Numbered from the stretch's first letter, positions 31,073-40,454 are shown. The stretch is 64,000 nt of DNA from Effrenium voratum (GCA_963377175.1 CAUJNA010003013.1:586867-650866), one strand, 5' to 3'. The notes: generated from the letters alone by a model not told the origin. Numbers and translations are program-made.

Positions 31073-32315
31073 GGGTGAAAAAGCAATCTACTAAGGCAAT
31101 TTACCGAAAAAACCTGCACAGATCTGCTCAAAGCAAAAAAGCCTGCTTCTGTGAGAATGCGCCACAATGAAATTCTACATCTGCATCAAGCAATGAAATC
31201 TTCCATCTGTGCGCATCTCCGTCATATAACGACATTTGAGGGACCAGCAACCGAAGTTCCTTGTTGCAATCAACATGAGTGGCAGCATGTGCTGAGCATG
31301 GACATAGCGAGCACTGCTCTTGCACTTATGCATGCACAAGGTGTATGCTAGCATTCAGGCTCAAGCGCTCACTCTCTTTGTCTTGGCTAACAAGCTTTTG
31401 GGCAGATGGCCGCGCTTGTCTCGGGTGATGTGTCTCTGGAGAACGTTCAGGAGACGCTGTCAAGGCTTGTCCTGTACCCCACAACCAAGCATACGTTCCA
31501 TGAAGCCAGTGAGGGCCGTTGGGCGCGCTCGACCTCCCTGCGCACGAGATGACAGCAGCAGGGGTGGCAAAGTGTGTGGTGGAGATTATCATGGACGTTG
31601 CCAGGCCAGTGCCTTGGGGGCAAGTCAAGGAGGTGCTTCTTTCTGGCAAGATGGACAGCCCCCTGCCAGAACCTTACGGGTTGAAGAAGTACCATGGCGC
31701 GCCTTTCCAGTTGGACATTGCCATCTTGAAGCAGGAGAATGACAAATTCTGCCTCGTCAAGATCATTAACTTCAAGCACGAAGATCAGCGACGTAGCACC
31801 TCCTTGGCTTGCCCCCAAGGCACTGGCCCGGCAACGTCCATGATAATCTCCACCACACACTTTGCCACCCCTGCTGCTATCATCTCGTATGTAGGGGGGT
31901 CGGTCCCGCACTGGCTTCATGGAACGTATGCTTGCTCGTGGGGTACAGGACAAGCCTTGACAACGTCTCCTGAACGTTCTCCAGAGACACATCACCCGAG
32001 ACAAGCGCGGCCATCTGCCCAAAAGCTTGTTAGCCAAGACAAAGAGAGTGAGCGCTTGAGCCTGAATGCTAGCATACACCTTGTGCATGCATAAGTGCAA
32101 GAGCAGTGCTCGCTATGTCCATGCTCAGCACATGCTGCCACTCATGTTGATTGCAACAATTATATGACAGAGATGTGCAGATGGAAGATTGCATTGCTGG
32201 ATGCAGATGTATAATTTCCTTGTGACGCATTCTCACAGAAGCAGGCTTTTTTGCTTTGAGCAGATCTGTAGGTTGTTTTTGAGGAAATTGCCTTAGTAGG
32301 TTGCTTTTTCACCCC
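31073..32315. mobile_element. Foldback element with 0.55-kb inverted arms (1.24 kb)
   Basis: The left arm (31,073-31,637) starts GGGTGAAAAAGCAATCTACT. The right arm (31,795-32,315) ends with the inverted equivalent AGTAGGTTGCTTTTTCACCC. The arms are almost fully complementary and surround a 157-bp unpaired centre (31,638-31,794). The right arm lacks about 40 bp found in the left. This is the structure of a foldback or long-TIR MITE-like element. No target-site duplication is obvious. The mirrored arms make near-identical open frames on both strands (31,519-32,094 plus; 31,447-32,100 minus). Confidence 0.88.
31405..31785 (+). CDS. Possible captured gene fragment inside the foldback element
   Basis: In the left arm, after TTTTGGGCAG, ATG opens MAALVSGDVSLENVQETLSR then LVLYPTTKHTFHEASEGRW. 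In another frame, across the centre, CVVEIIMDVARPVPWGQVKE, LPEPYGLKKYHGAPFQLDIA and KQENDKFCLVKIINFKHEDQ follow. The second peptide is strikingly protein-like and crosses the non-repeated 157-bp centre, which the mirror-image effect cannot explain. It may be host coding sequence captured by the element, or a relic of the element's own gene. A frameshift or intron near 31,540 would join the parts. No family is recognised. Confidence 0.4.
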
Positions 32316-32518
32316 TCGGTGCATGCATGTAGCCAGCATGGAAGTTTTGCAGAGAGGCGCAGAGTTCTGATGAGAAAGAAGCTGTGCGCCGCACTGATGC
32401 TCTGCAAGCATATGCTGACTACGCATGCGCCTAGCTCTTCCAAGAAATCATCCGAAATAGAATTCATCGGAAATATAACAATGCAACTTATATGAAAACA
32501 CCGAAACAAAAAAACAAT

Positions 32519-32546
32519 AAAAAAAAAAAAAAAAAAAAAAAAAAAC
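32519..32546 (+). repeat. Poly-A tract
   Basis: About 27 A residues preceded by AACAAAAAAACAATA. It could be the retained tail of a retroposed transcript or LINE/SINE insertion on the plus strand. No target-site duplication is obvious. Confidence 0.85.
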
Positions 32547-32854
32547 AACTAGAGGACGATTGGCCCGAAAGCCTTTTTCCCCAGGTGCTCATCCAGCCGC
32601 GGAGACACCTTTTTACATCGCTGCGGCGAGCGTGTCTGCGCGCGGCGATGCTCAATGTGTATTGTCACACGAGAGCTCCATCTCATCGTCCTACGAGAGG
32701 AAACATGGCAGTGCTCGATCCCACATATTTACATCCGTTAAAACAAGAAGAGTAAATCGCGTAAAGCTCGAAACGAATTACAAGCAAAAGGAAAAGAAAT
32801 CAATAGCAAAGCTTACACGACGGCCACAGTTTCTGCAAAGCACGCTCGCGCAAC

Positions 32855-33318
32855 TTAGCTCTGTGCAAGATGGCTCTGCGCAGCTTGGCTCTGTGGAAGT
32901 TGGCTCTACGCAGGCTACTTTTCGCGAGTGGCTCTGCGCAACTGGCTCTGTGCAAGTTGGCTCTGCACGAGTCTGCTCGGCGCAATGTGCTTTGCACGAA
33001 CTGCGCCGCGCGATTTCTCACGAAAGTGGTCTGCGCAAGCTGCGTTGTTCCAGGCTGCTGCGCGCAAGTTGCTCTCTGCAAGCTGCTGCACGCAAGTTGC
33101 TCTGTGCAAGTTACTCTGCGCAAGTGCTCTGAGCAAGTTGCTCTGCGCAAGTGCTGTGCGCCAGTTGCTCCGTGCAAGCGCTTTGCGCATGTGCTCTGTG
33201 CAAGTTGGTCTGTGCAAGTTGCTTTGCGCAAGTGCTTTGTGCAAGTGCTCTGTGCAAGTTGCTCTGCGCAAGTTGCTCTGCGCAAGTGACTCTGCGCAAG
33301 TTGCTCTGCGCAAGTGCT
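32855..33318. repeat. 14-bp tandem repeat (CTCTGCGCAAGTTG), copy B-private array
   Basis: About 33 units of a 14-bp repeat, same family as 14,505-14,760. Because 14 is not a multiple of three, the translated pattern has a 14-residue period, and all frames on both strands are mostly stop-free. This feeds the longest open frame in the window (493 codons from 32,928), which is therefore not called. Confidence 0.92.
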
Positions 33319-33319
33319 G

Positions 33320-33560
33320 CCGGAGCTGTGGGAATGTACTTCGCGTACTATTTTTGTACTTGAAAGTTGCGATTTTCCAGCCGGAGCTGCGGGAGTGTGC
33401 TCCGCGTACCACGTTTGTACTTAAAAGTTGCGATTTTCCAGACGGAGCTGCGGGAGCACGCTCCGCATACTTAAGAGTTGCGATTTTCCAGCCGGAGCTG
33501 CAGGAGCACGCTCCGCGTACTACGTTTGTACTTGAGAGCTGCGATCTTCAAGCCGGAGCT
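33320..33560. repeat. 66-bp tandem repeat (AGTTGCGATTTTCCAGCCGG)
   Basis: Four units of about 60-66 bp: GTTGCGATTTTCCAGCCGGA, GCTGCGGGAGCACGCTCCGC, GTACTACGTTTGTACTT. It directly abuts the tRNA-like sequence. Confidence 0.9.
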
Positions 33561-33564
33561 GCCG

Positions 33565-33637
33565 CGGACCAGGGGGGAATCGAACCCACGACTGCGGGAT
33601 TGCGAAAGCAGGCGCGCAAACCACGAGACAACTTCCA
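33565..33637 (-). tRNA. tRNA-like sequence, probably degenerate or a SINE head
   Basis: On the minus strand the sequence has a perfect B-box (GGTTCGATTCC) in a T-arm with four of five stem pairs, and an A-box-like GTCTCGTGGTTTGCGCGC upstream at the right distance. A CTGC/GCAG pair could be an anticodon stem with an enlarged loop. The acceptor ends (GGAAGTT and CTGGTCC) pair poorly, and no anticodon can be assigned. It fits a tRNA pseudogene or the promoter part of a tRNA-derived SINE better than a working tRNA. Confidence 0.4.
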
Positions 33638-33770
33638 AAGGCCATTTCGCGAGCAACAAAATCGCACGGCGCCACAGCGAGAGCGTTTCGACACGCGCTA
33701 TTTTTGCAGAGGGTTCGCCGAGACTAAGAAGAATTCGCGTGGCGCCACAGCGAGAGCGCTTCGACACGCG

Positions 33771-34312
33771 CGATCTCCGCAGAGGGTCGCGCGGGCACCG
33801 CAAAAAACGCAAAAACAAACTCGAGTTTTTGCACCTCGACCACGCCGATCCCCGCAGAGGGTCGCGCGGGCACCGCAAAAACCGCAGAAAAAACCTCGAG
33901 TTTTTGCACCTCGACCACGCCGATCCCCGCAGAGGGTCGCGCGGGCACCGCAAAAACCGCAAAAAAAAAACCTCGAGTTTTTGCACCTCGACCACGCCGA
34001 CCTCCGCAGAGGGCCGCGCGGGCATATCAAAAAACGCAAAAAAAAACGAGTTTTTGCACCTCGGCCACGCCGATCTCCGCAGAGGGTCGCGCGGGCATAT
34101 CAAAAAAGCGCAAAAAACTTGAGTTTTTGCACCTCAACCACGCCGATCCCCGCAGAGGGTCGCACGGGCATATCAAAAAACGCAAAAACCTCGGTTTTTT
34201 GCACCTCGACCACGCTTTTTCCGCAGAGGGTCGCGCGGGCGCCGCAAAAAACGGTTAAAACAAAAAAACTCGAGTTGTTGCACCTCGACCACGCCGATCC
34301 CCGCAGAGGGTC
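33771..34312. repeat. GC-rich minisatellite, copy B version (about 75-bp unit)
   Basis: Eight units with GATCCCCGCAGAGGGTCGCG and GAGTTTTTGCACCTCGACCA but only one CTCGAGTTTTTGCAC module per unit, giving a shorter period than copy A. Several units replace GGGCACCGC with GGGCATATC. The right flank (GATCGTCGGCAACATCCCCA) equals that of copy A. Confidence 0.92.
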
Positions 34313-34469
34313 GCATTCCCGATCGTCGGCAACATCCCCACCCCCCGCCTTAAAAGAGATTCTTAAGACGGAGCTCTTTCTCTTTCTTTCCCGCGCGTTA
34401 AGTACTTAACCTAACTTACTTAACCTAGCTTACACAGCTGCTACCGCCGAGCCTCTACACCTAGCTTAG

Positions 34470-34745
34470 CTTAGCTCTATGCACCTAGCTCTATGCACTT
34501 GGCTCTATCTATGCAGCTGGCTCGCTGCACTTCGCTCTTTGCACTTGGCTCTGTGCACTTAGCTCTGTGCACTTGGCTCCTTGCACCTCGCTCTTTGCAC
34601 TTCGCTCTGCGCACTTGGCTCCATGCGTATCTCCATGCTGGTGACTCTGCGCAAGTATCTCCATGCTGGTGACTCTGCGCAAGTATCTCCATGCTGGCAT
34701 CTCCACGCTGGTGACTCTGTGCAAGCTACTCCGCGCAAGTTGACC
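34470..34745. repeat. 14-bp tandem repeat, copy B
   Basis: Counterpart of 14,505-14,760 with expanded CTCTGCGCAAGTAT / CTCCATGCTGGTGA units. Confidence 0.9.
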
Positions 34746-34749
34746 AAGA

Positions 34750-35110
34750 GCTCCGCACGGAAGAGCCCTTCGCAATGCTTTCGGGAAAAAAACTCGAGAA
34801 AACCAAAAATCCAAAAATCCAAAATTATGAGACCTATGTTTGGTTTGGGCTCATTTTTTGTTTTTTGTTTTCCCAATGTTTTTTGTTTTTGTGGTTTTCC
34901 TTGGTTTATTTGGATTTTTGGTTTTCTGGGTAACATACCTCGTAAAAACAAAAAATCTTGTGTTTTTGTTGGATTTTTATGGCCATGACATAGAAAAAAC
35001 AAAATTTCCGTTTTTTGTTTTTGTCAAAAATCTAGAAAAAACCAAACGAAAACCCAATAAAACAAGAAACGTTGAGAAAACCAAAAACCAAAAAAATTAG
35101 CCCAAACCAA
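34750..35110. repeat. Phrase duplicated in copy B (AAACCAAACATAGGTCT region)
   Basis: The phrase AACCAAAAATCCAAAAATCC and its inverted form TTGGATTTTTGGTTTTCT occur on both sides of 34,800-35,160, and ATTATGAGACCTATGTTTGG near 34,825 is the inverse of CCAAACATAGGTCTCATAAT near 35,105. Copy A has only the right half (14,790-14,860). Copy B therefore carries an extra inverted segment of about 300 bp. Confidence 0.7.
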
Positions 35111-35803
35111 ACATAGGTCTCATAATTTTGGATTTTTGGATTTTTGGTTTTCTCGAGGGTTTTTGGGCTTCTATGAGTTCAGCTGAAACATAGTATAAAA
35201 CTGTAGACAAACTATTGAATGTTGCTATAAATCCATGAAACAGTGAAATTCGCACAAAACCTAGGTTTTGCAGCAGTTTTCACAAGGTGTGGTAGGTACC
35301 ATCTACAGAAAACACTGTAATTTTCAGTGTTTTTGTAATTTTCAAGTTTTTGTGTCAAACCAGATACGTAGCCAAGACGAAAATCATCAACTTGAGGCGT
35401 CAAAAACCATTCGATCATTTATGGCTGTATCCAGCATAAAAACATCACAAAACACCGTAAATTACAGTCTTTTCTTATGATTTGTAGATCAGAGGTAGTT
35501 CATGGGGAGGGGTGTGACCATATATATACATATAGATATAGATATATATATATATATATATATCCATATATTTACATGAATTGTGCACGTTCTATGTCAT
35601 TGTATACAGCCGTGCTGTTTACGCGGCATGGCTGCGCGAGCACCATTTTTTACTCCAGGCGCAGCAGAGATTGATCCGTCTCCCACAGCCACCAGCACGG
35701 GTGCAAAGCCTCCCGGACGCACAGCTCCGTCACGGTCTTCACGTTGGAGCACCACGACGCACCATCTGACGCGCGCGCCTTACAACGCAGGCATGCGTGA
35801 AGC

Positions 35804-36500
35804 ATGCTTACAACTTGCAACAACACATGTGGTTTAGAAAGAAAAAAGGGTAAAAGCCGCCAGGTGCATGCGTGGGTCGAAGCGCAGCTCTTGCACGATG
35901 AAGAGAAGGCTGCCGTTGTCGCAGCAAGCTCGCACTACGCAAGCTTCGTCGCGCATGCGAGCGCATCGCCGCAAGCGAGCGAAACGTGCGGCAAGCGGGC
36001 CTCTTTGGCTGCAAGAGGCACGCTGCGATCCCCGCGCGGCAAGTGCTGCCGCGGGGCTGAGCACTCCGTCGGCTTTTGCAGGCCCAGCTGGAAGACGTCA
36101 TGCTGATCAAGCTCGTGCACATGCGAGAGCAGCAAGCGCGGCAGAGAATCCGCGGGAATGCCTCCGCCCGCAAACTGGCTGACCCTGTCCGCAACACAGT
36201 TCTTGAAGACGCGATGCTTGGCCTCCATGGACTCACATCCGCAAACCACTCCCAGGTGAGAAGCTTGCAGCGGAAGGCGCATGCGATGGTGGTGCTTTGG
36301 CTTGCACGCAGTGCCATGACGCACTTGGCGCACACCACTCCCTCACCTGAAGCTGAAGATGCAGAAGGAGGATCCACCGTCATCCGCAAGGTGGCGCATC
36401 CTCAGCGTCCACTGCCGCGGTGTCAGCTGGCATGGTCTGCGGGGTCTTCGAGCTCATGGCGCGGCCGCGCAGCTGCAGCTCTACCAGGTACCTTTTTGCG
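35804..36500 (+). CDS. Copy B counterpart of 17,744-18,196, longer downstream
   Basis: It shares AWVEAQLLHDEEK and, after the conserved 39-nt candidate intron (36043-36081), AQLEDVMLIKLVHMREQQAR. A 1-bp deletion near 35,957 relative to copy A shifts the frame upstream of the intron. Downstream, copy B stays open where copy A stops: SANHSQVRSLQRKAHAMVVL, then a 155-bp stretch absent from copy A with an acidic segment (SPEAEDAEGG). CCAG|GTGAG at 36,250-36,258 is an alternative donor. The two copies are broken at different places, so neither gives one intact frame. The continuous 354-codon frame from 36,076 runs on into a minisatellite and is not one protein. Confidence 0.35.
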
Positions 36501-36547
36501 GCGCTTGTGTGTTTCAGTTGGCTCAAAAATATATAATCCCTTTTTTT

Positions 36548-36597
36548 CGTGGAACGTGCCGCGACGTGCCGCGACGTGCCGCGACGTGCCGCGTGTT
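36548..36597. repeat. 10-bp tandem repeat (ACGTGCCGCG), copy B
   Basis: Four to five perfect units. See the two-array arrangement in copy A at 18,385-18,535. Confidence 0.88.
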
Positions 36598-36677
36598 TCC
36601 TGCAGAGCAGCCCATGTCCAGAAAAATCCTGAGACTACAAAAAAAACAAACGGAGTCAAAAACAAAATCTCGGCCAG

Positions 36678-36908
36678 AAGAAATTTGTCGCAGCCGAAAG
36701 GGGGAAGGTGGAAGGCAAAATGGACTACTTCGCAGAACAAAGCAAGCAGATTACACCAAAGCTTCGTGCAGCATGTGCTGCCCGGAAGGCCTCGTGGAAC
36801 CAGTAAGCCTTTGCGTGAGCTTTTTACATTTGGCTGGGCCAGTTTTCTCCAGGCCAGTTTTTTTGGGCAGCTGCTTCTGCTGAACCCGACTGCGCGCCAA
36901 GTTTCATG
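36678..36908 (+). CDS. Candidate exon pair with 40-nt intron, copy B
   Basis: Same structure as 18,622-18,852: exon 36678-36802, intron 36803-36842 (40 nt), exon 36843-36908 and then GCAAGC. Because the donor is GC here, the frame can also be read straight through into QVSWQAYLQWAAAARSWLCR, a plausible helix. In copy A that reading hits TAA. Both a GC-AG splice and an unspliced reading therefore remain possible. Confidence 0.4.
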
Positions 36909-36974
36909 GCAAGCGTACCTGCAGTGGGCTGCTGCAGCTAGAAGCTGGCTCTGCAGACTTGTCTACTGGCGAGG

Positions 36975-37510
36975 GTTTGCGCGACGAGCGTTTCAGCAGC
37001 AGGATTTTTTCATGGGAGCCTTGCCTTCACTTCACAGCCATCACTACAAAAAAGGAACCTTCGCGTTTCCACGGCGAGCATTTCAGCGGCAGGATTTTTT
37101 CCCATGGGAGCCTTCATTCACTTCACAGCCATGTCTGTAGAACGGAACACGCAGGTTTCCACGGCGAGCATTTCAGCAGCAGCATTTTTCATGGGAGCCT
37201 TCACTTCAGATGTGATGTCTGTAGAATGGCACGCAGCGGTTTCCACGGCAGGCGTTTCAGCAGAAGGATTTTTTCATGGGAGCCTTCGCTTCACAGTAGA
37301 ATGAAACATTCAGCAGCAGTTTTTTTCATGGGAACCTTCACTTCGCACGTGATGTCTCAGGCGCTTCCACGGCGACCATTTCAGCAGCAGGATTTTTTCA
37401 CGGGAGCCTTCACTTCACATGTGATGTCTATAACATTATTTATATGAACGAAGGGTTTTCACGCCGAGCATTTCAGCAGCAATATTTTTCCTGGGAGCCT
37501 TCAACTCACT
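36975..37510. repeat. Minisatellite with CAGCAGGATTTTTTCATGGG core, copy B
   Basis: Same array as copy A with about eight units. One extra terminal unit (37,460-37,530) continues into CTTGCAAGCATGTTTGTAAT, which is absent from copy A. Confidence 0.9.
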
Positions 37511-37639
37511 TGCAAGCATGTTTGTAATAAAAGTAGTGAAGCGCGTGGGAATTCGCCGCAGATACTCAACAAACACACATGCCAAGAAACAATTCGAATG
37601 ACCGGCCGCCCAATCAATTAGCACGCTTGCGAAGCGCAG

Positions 37640-37832
37640 GCTGCATGGACTCCTGCTTGTCAAAAACTCGCCGCAGAAGTCCGCAGTAGCAGGCCAAACC
37701 GCCCACCTGAAACCTGGCCACAATCAAAGGCCCGTCGCCCGAAAAAACACCGGGAAAGCGACCAGCATGAGCACAGAATCCCTTTGCCGCTTTTTCCGCG
37801 AGATGCGCGACCCTGCGGCGGCGCCGCGTTAA
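37640..37832 (+). pseudogene. Frameshifted copy B counterpart of 19,459-19,614
   Basis: The acceptor GCGCAG and first 16 codons match copy A. A 36-nt insertion and one extra base at the A-run then shift the frame before the original TAA (37830-37832). The alternative frame continues (KFYGLSAAQFFHAVYTNS). In copy A that same frame also stays open, to 19,754, so the assignment of 'correct' frame is uncertain. Confidence 0.35.
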
Positions 37833-38272
37833 TTATGCAGGTGTTTCCATGCCCGCACAAATTTTACGGACTGTCAGCTGCGCAGTTTTTTCATGCGGTT
37901 TACACAAACTCGATAATTTGCTGCGATTTCCGTAGTTTGTCGCTTCTGAAAAAAGTGCAAGAAAGACGTCTAAAAAGTTATTTCTGTTTATTTTAGTTAG
38001 TTTTCTCATTTTAGGTATTTACAGTTAGTTCGAGTTATCTTAGATACACAACTGCTAACCTTGACTGCAAGTCCCCTTATACCAATTAACGAGACCACGT
38101 TGTATGTTTTGGTTTGTTATGTACGCAAGCCCTCTCTTGGCAAGTGTGCTACATAGTCTAAGTTTCGGGAACGCCTCGCGTGTAGCCGTTTGCATTTCGA
38201 CAAGATGCACTTTGGTTTTGCGCGCGAAGGCTGTCTTCTTAAATAACTATGGTTTTTGCCCTGTGTAAAAAT

Positions 38273-38425
38273 TGGCAAGTAGCTGAAGGAATCTGTGGCA
38301 AGCACGCAGTTTTGACCAGCCTTTGGAGTCTTGATGTTCAGGCCGCGCCGCGCCAGAAGACCAACCTGCAAGTTGTGCGCAAATTATTTTCCTGTTGTGT
38401 TGCAAACATGAAGTTTGCTTTGTAA
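38273..38425 (+). CDS. Copy B counterpart of 20,060-20,215
   Basis: Open frame WQVAEGICGKHAVLTSLWSL to the same C-terminus ending MKFAL and TAA (38423-38425). One extra A upstream changes the residue before Trp. Same uncertainties as copy A. Confidence 0.38.
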   Translation, partial: WQVAEGICGKHAVLTSLWSLDVQAAPRQKTNLQVVRKLFSCCVANMKFAL

Positions 38426-38776
38426 TGCATCTTCTCGTTGTCAATTGGTTTCTACAAACTATCTGGCAAGTTTCCCTACGCACGCTTCTTACGCAAACGT
38501 GTTTGACCCTGCCAGTCAACTTCCCCGCCGCGTTTCCCTGTGCAGGTTCGATATATCAAATCCTGCACACAACGGCTAGCGACGCGCTTTACTCTGTGCA
38601 TTTCTCCATTGAATATTTTTGTTTGCGTGTCTGCGCAAGCTCTTTATTTGTGCAAGTTCTTTGCGCAAACTTTCCCTACGCAAAGTTCTCGGCACAAGCT
38701 TCACCGCAACAATATTTATGAAACTCGTTTTGTAAGGTAGCGCGAAACTCCAGCGGAAGGACCCTCTACGATTCTT

Positions 38777-39061
38777 TTGAGAGAAGCACTTCTGAGCGGT
38801 TTTCTCAGTTCCCTATGGTCAATTCGGGTTCTAGACAAGTATGAGTTGCAAGCTTCAGCCACAAAAACAAGGAAGATATTCAGACGATCCTGTAAAGAGG
38901 GGTTCGTAGAGTTCAACCCTTCAAAAGTTGAACCCTTTTCCTCGAGCTTTGGATGTCGGCAGCTGATCGCAGGCGCAGGCCGATGCTATTCAGGCACGGG
39001 CGGCCCAGGCAGCCGCGGAGGAGCGGGGCGGGGTCGGCCCGCCGTGCGGGGTCTAGGGTGA
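38777..39061 (+). CDS. Copy B counterpart of 20,446-20,769
   Basis: LLREALLSGFLSSLWSIRVL then DKYELQASATKTRKIF and the same SKVEPFSSSFGCRQLIAG. Relative to copy A, CGGGAT is missing (in frame), and a +1 near 38,870 is compensated near 38,893, so about eight codons differ completely while the rest stays in frame. The coiled-coil exon candidate is at 38,973-39,032. Confidence 0.38.
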   Translation: MREALLSGFLSSLWSIRVLDKYELQASATKTRKIFRRSCKEGFVEFNPSKVEPFSSSFGCRQLIAGAGRCYSGTGGPGSRGGAGRGRPAVRGLG

Positions 39062-39369
39062 ACTCTGCGATAGTTCGACCTTACATTCCAAGGACAGCCG
39101 GGTCCCTGCGCCCTGCCAAATCCTGAAGCGTTTTCCGGACCTATGACGTAAGGAACCAAAAGCGCAACAGCAACCTCTGTGCGCTGCCCCAAGCGCAAAA
39201 CAAACGTACCCATTCCGTCAGACACAGGCGACGGAACAGAGTTGGCCCCGGGTCATGCTGTTGTGTCCTAAAAGAAGGCTTTTGGAAAGAACCGTGCTGC
39301 TTGTAGGATTTCCCTGGAAATGGTCCTCAACATAAAAGATAAGCCGGGGAGAATGCTGCCACTTGCCAG

Positions 39370-39564
39370 GAGCAAGTGGCCAAGTCGGAAATGCTGCAGG
39401 CAGCGCAGGCTCAATGACAAGAGAAGCTGCCTTGGACAAATCCTGTGGACCAGGCATTTCGCAAAGTTCGTTCGAACATTTCTTGGAGCTCTTTCTCGCA
39501 AAACATCACCTTGGCTGCCGTGAGGCTTGAGGCAACCCCACCCAACTGGGGATGGCAAATGTGG
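39370..39564 (+). CDS. Copy B counterpart of 21,053-21,236
   Basis: Same EQVAKSEMLQAAQAQ start and the same TGA (39415-39417). The continuation VDQAFRKVRSNISWSSFSQN then LEATPPNWGWQMW is open up to the GTAAGC donor at 39565. This copy has the better frame. Confidence 0.38.
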
Positions 39565-39869
39565 GTAAGCGCCCGCAAACATGCTGGGCTTCTTGGTCCA
39601 AAAGGCTGCGCCCAAAAAAACATTCAATTGAGTTGGATTTCTGTATGATCTGGGCGTTCCCTCTTTTCATCGTGCCGCCCTACCAGGGACTGCGCCTTGC
39701 AATCACCGACAGTGCGCGCAGGCTTCAGACAAGCAACTTGGGTCCAGCCGGTCTGTTTAGACAAAGCTGTCTAAATCGGAATGGGCAAGTTTAATTAGTA
39801 GCTGGTTCTACTACTTGGTTACTCTGGCTGATAGAAAGCTGCACATAAAGTGAAATCTTGACCTCGCAG

Positions 39870-39953
39870 GACGAAAGCCCAGTTTGAAGGGCATAAGGGA
39901 GACCACCCGACGATGGCCCCCTTTTGGAGACAACCCCAAACGTCAAAACCTAG
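39870..39953 (+). CDS. Candidate 84-bp exon, copy B
   Basis: Counterpart of 21,542-21,625 with the same acceptor (CCTCGCAG) and donor (CCTAG|GTAGAC) and three non-synonymous differences. Confidence 0.4.
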
Positions 39954-40370
39954 GTAGACAAAGGCTTTCGGCCAACGATCTGAACAGAAAACTGTGTAGC
40001 TCGTAAAAGGCATGCGCTGAGTTTCTGCGAGCTGCAGAAACGTGGATCAGCGGTTCTTGAACTGATGTTTCCACACAACGGTTTGCTTACACACCCGAGC
40101 GCTGATGGGTGATTGAGTTTGGCGCCGCCTCCTTGCACAGATACTGCATTTTAAACTAGTCCAGGCCTAGGTGAATATCCGTGTCACTCGTGCAGCTCTT
40201 GTCTCTTGCGAGGGTCTGCGCCTGTCGCTCAAAGATGGCAGCAAGCAACTAGCAGAGAAGTGAATGCATGAAGCTGTCCTTGTTTCTTTCATTGATTTGC
40301 CCCTAACTGCATTTTCTTCAGCCCCATCCACTCGCTATTTGCCAGGTGGATGTCCCAGTGAGAACGGCAG

Positions 40371-40454
40371 GAACCCCCGACGTCTGACACGGATTTGCTT
40401 GCTGACGACCTTGCTTGGCAGCGCGAGAAAAAAGCCATGGCTTGCTGCTCGCAG
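40371..40454 (+). CDS. Candidate 84-bp exon, copy B
   Basis: Counterpart of 22,043-22,126, starting EPPTSDTDLLADDLAWQREK, with the same CAG|GTGATA donor at 40455. Confidence 0.43.

Larger units (their letters stand above)
30566..33770. other. 3.2-kb block present only in copy B
   Basis: In copy A, 'AGAGCTCTGTTCAA' is followed directly by the GC-rich minisatellite. In copy B it is followed by this block, which returns to the minisatellite at 33,771. It contains AT-rich DNA, a foldback element, a poly-A tract, a 14-bp array, a 66-bp array and a tRNA-like sequence, described separately. Either copy B gained it or copy A lost it by recombination between minisatellite units. Confidence 0.85.

Noticed and set aside
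31447..32100. 217-codon minus-strand and 191-codon plus-strand frames of the foldback element taken as two genes
   Set aside because: They are the same arm sequence read twice because of the inverted repeat. Only the centre-crossing plus-strand part is kept as a candidate.
32928..34409. Longest open frame in the window (493 codons, plus strand)
   Set aside because: It runs through the 14-bp, 66-bp and GC-rich minisatellites and the tRNA-like sequence. Its peptide simply mirrors those repeats, and all other frames there are open as well.
36076..37140. 354-codon plus-strand frame in copy B
   Set aside because: It fuses exon candidates, candidate introns, a 10-bp array and a minisatellite. Copy A is interrupted several times. 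Only its parts are annotated.
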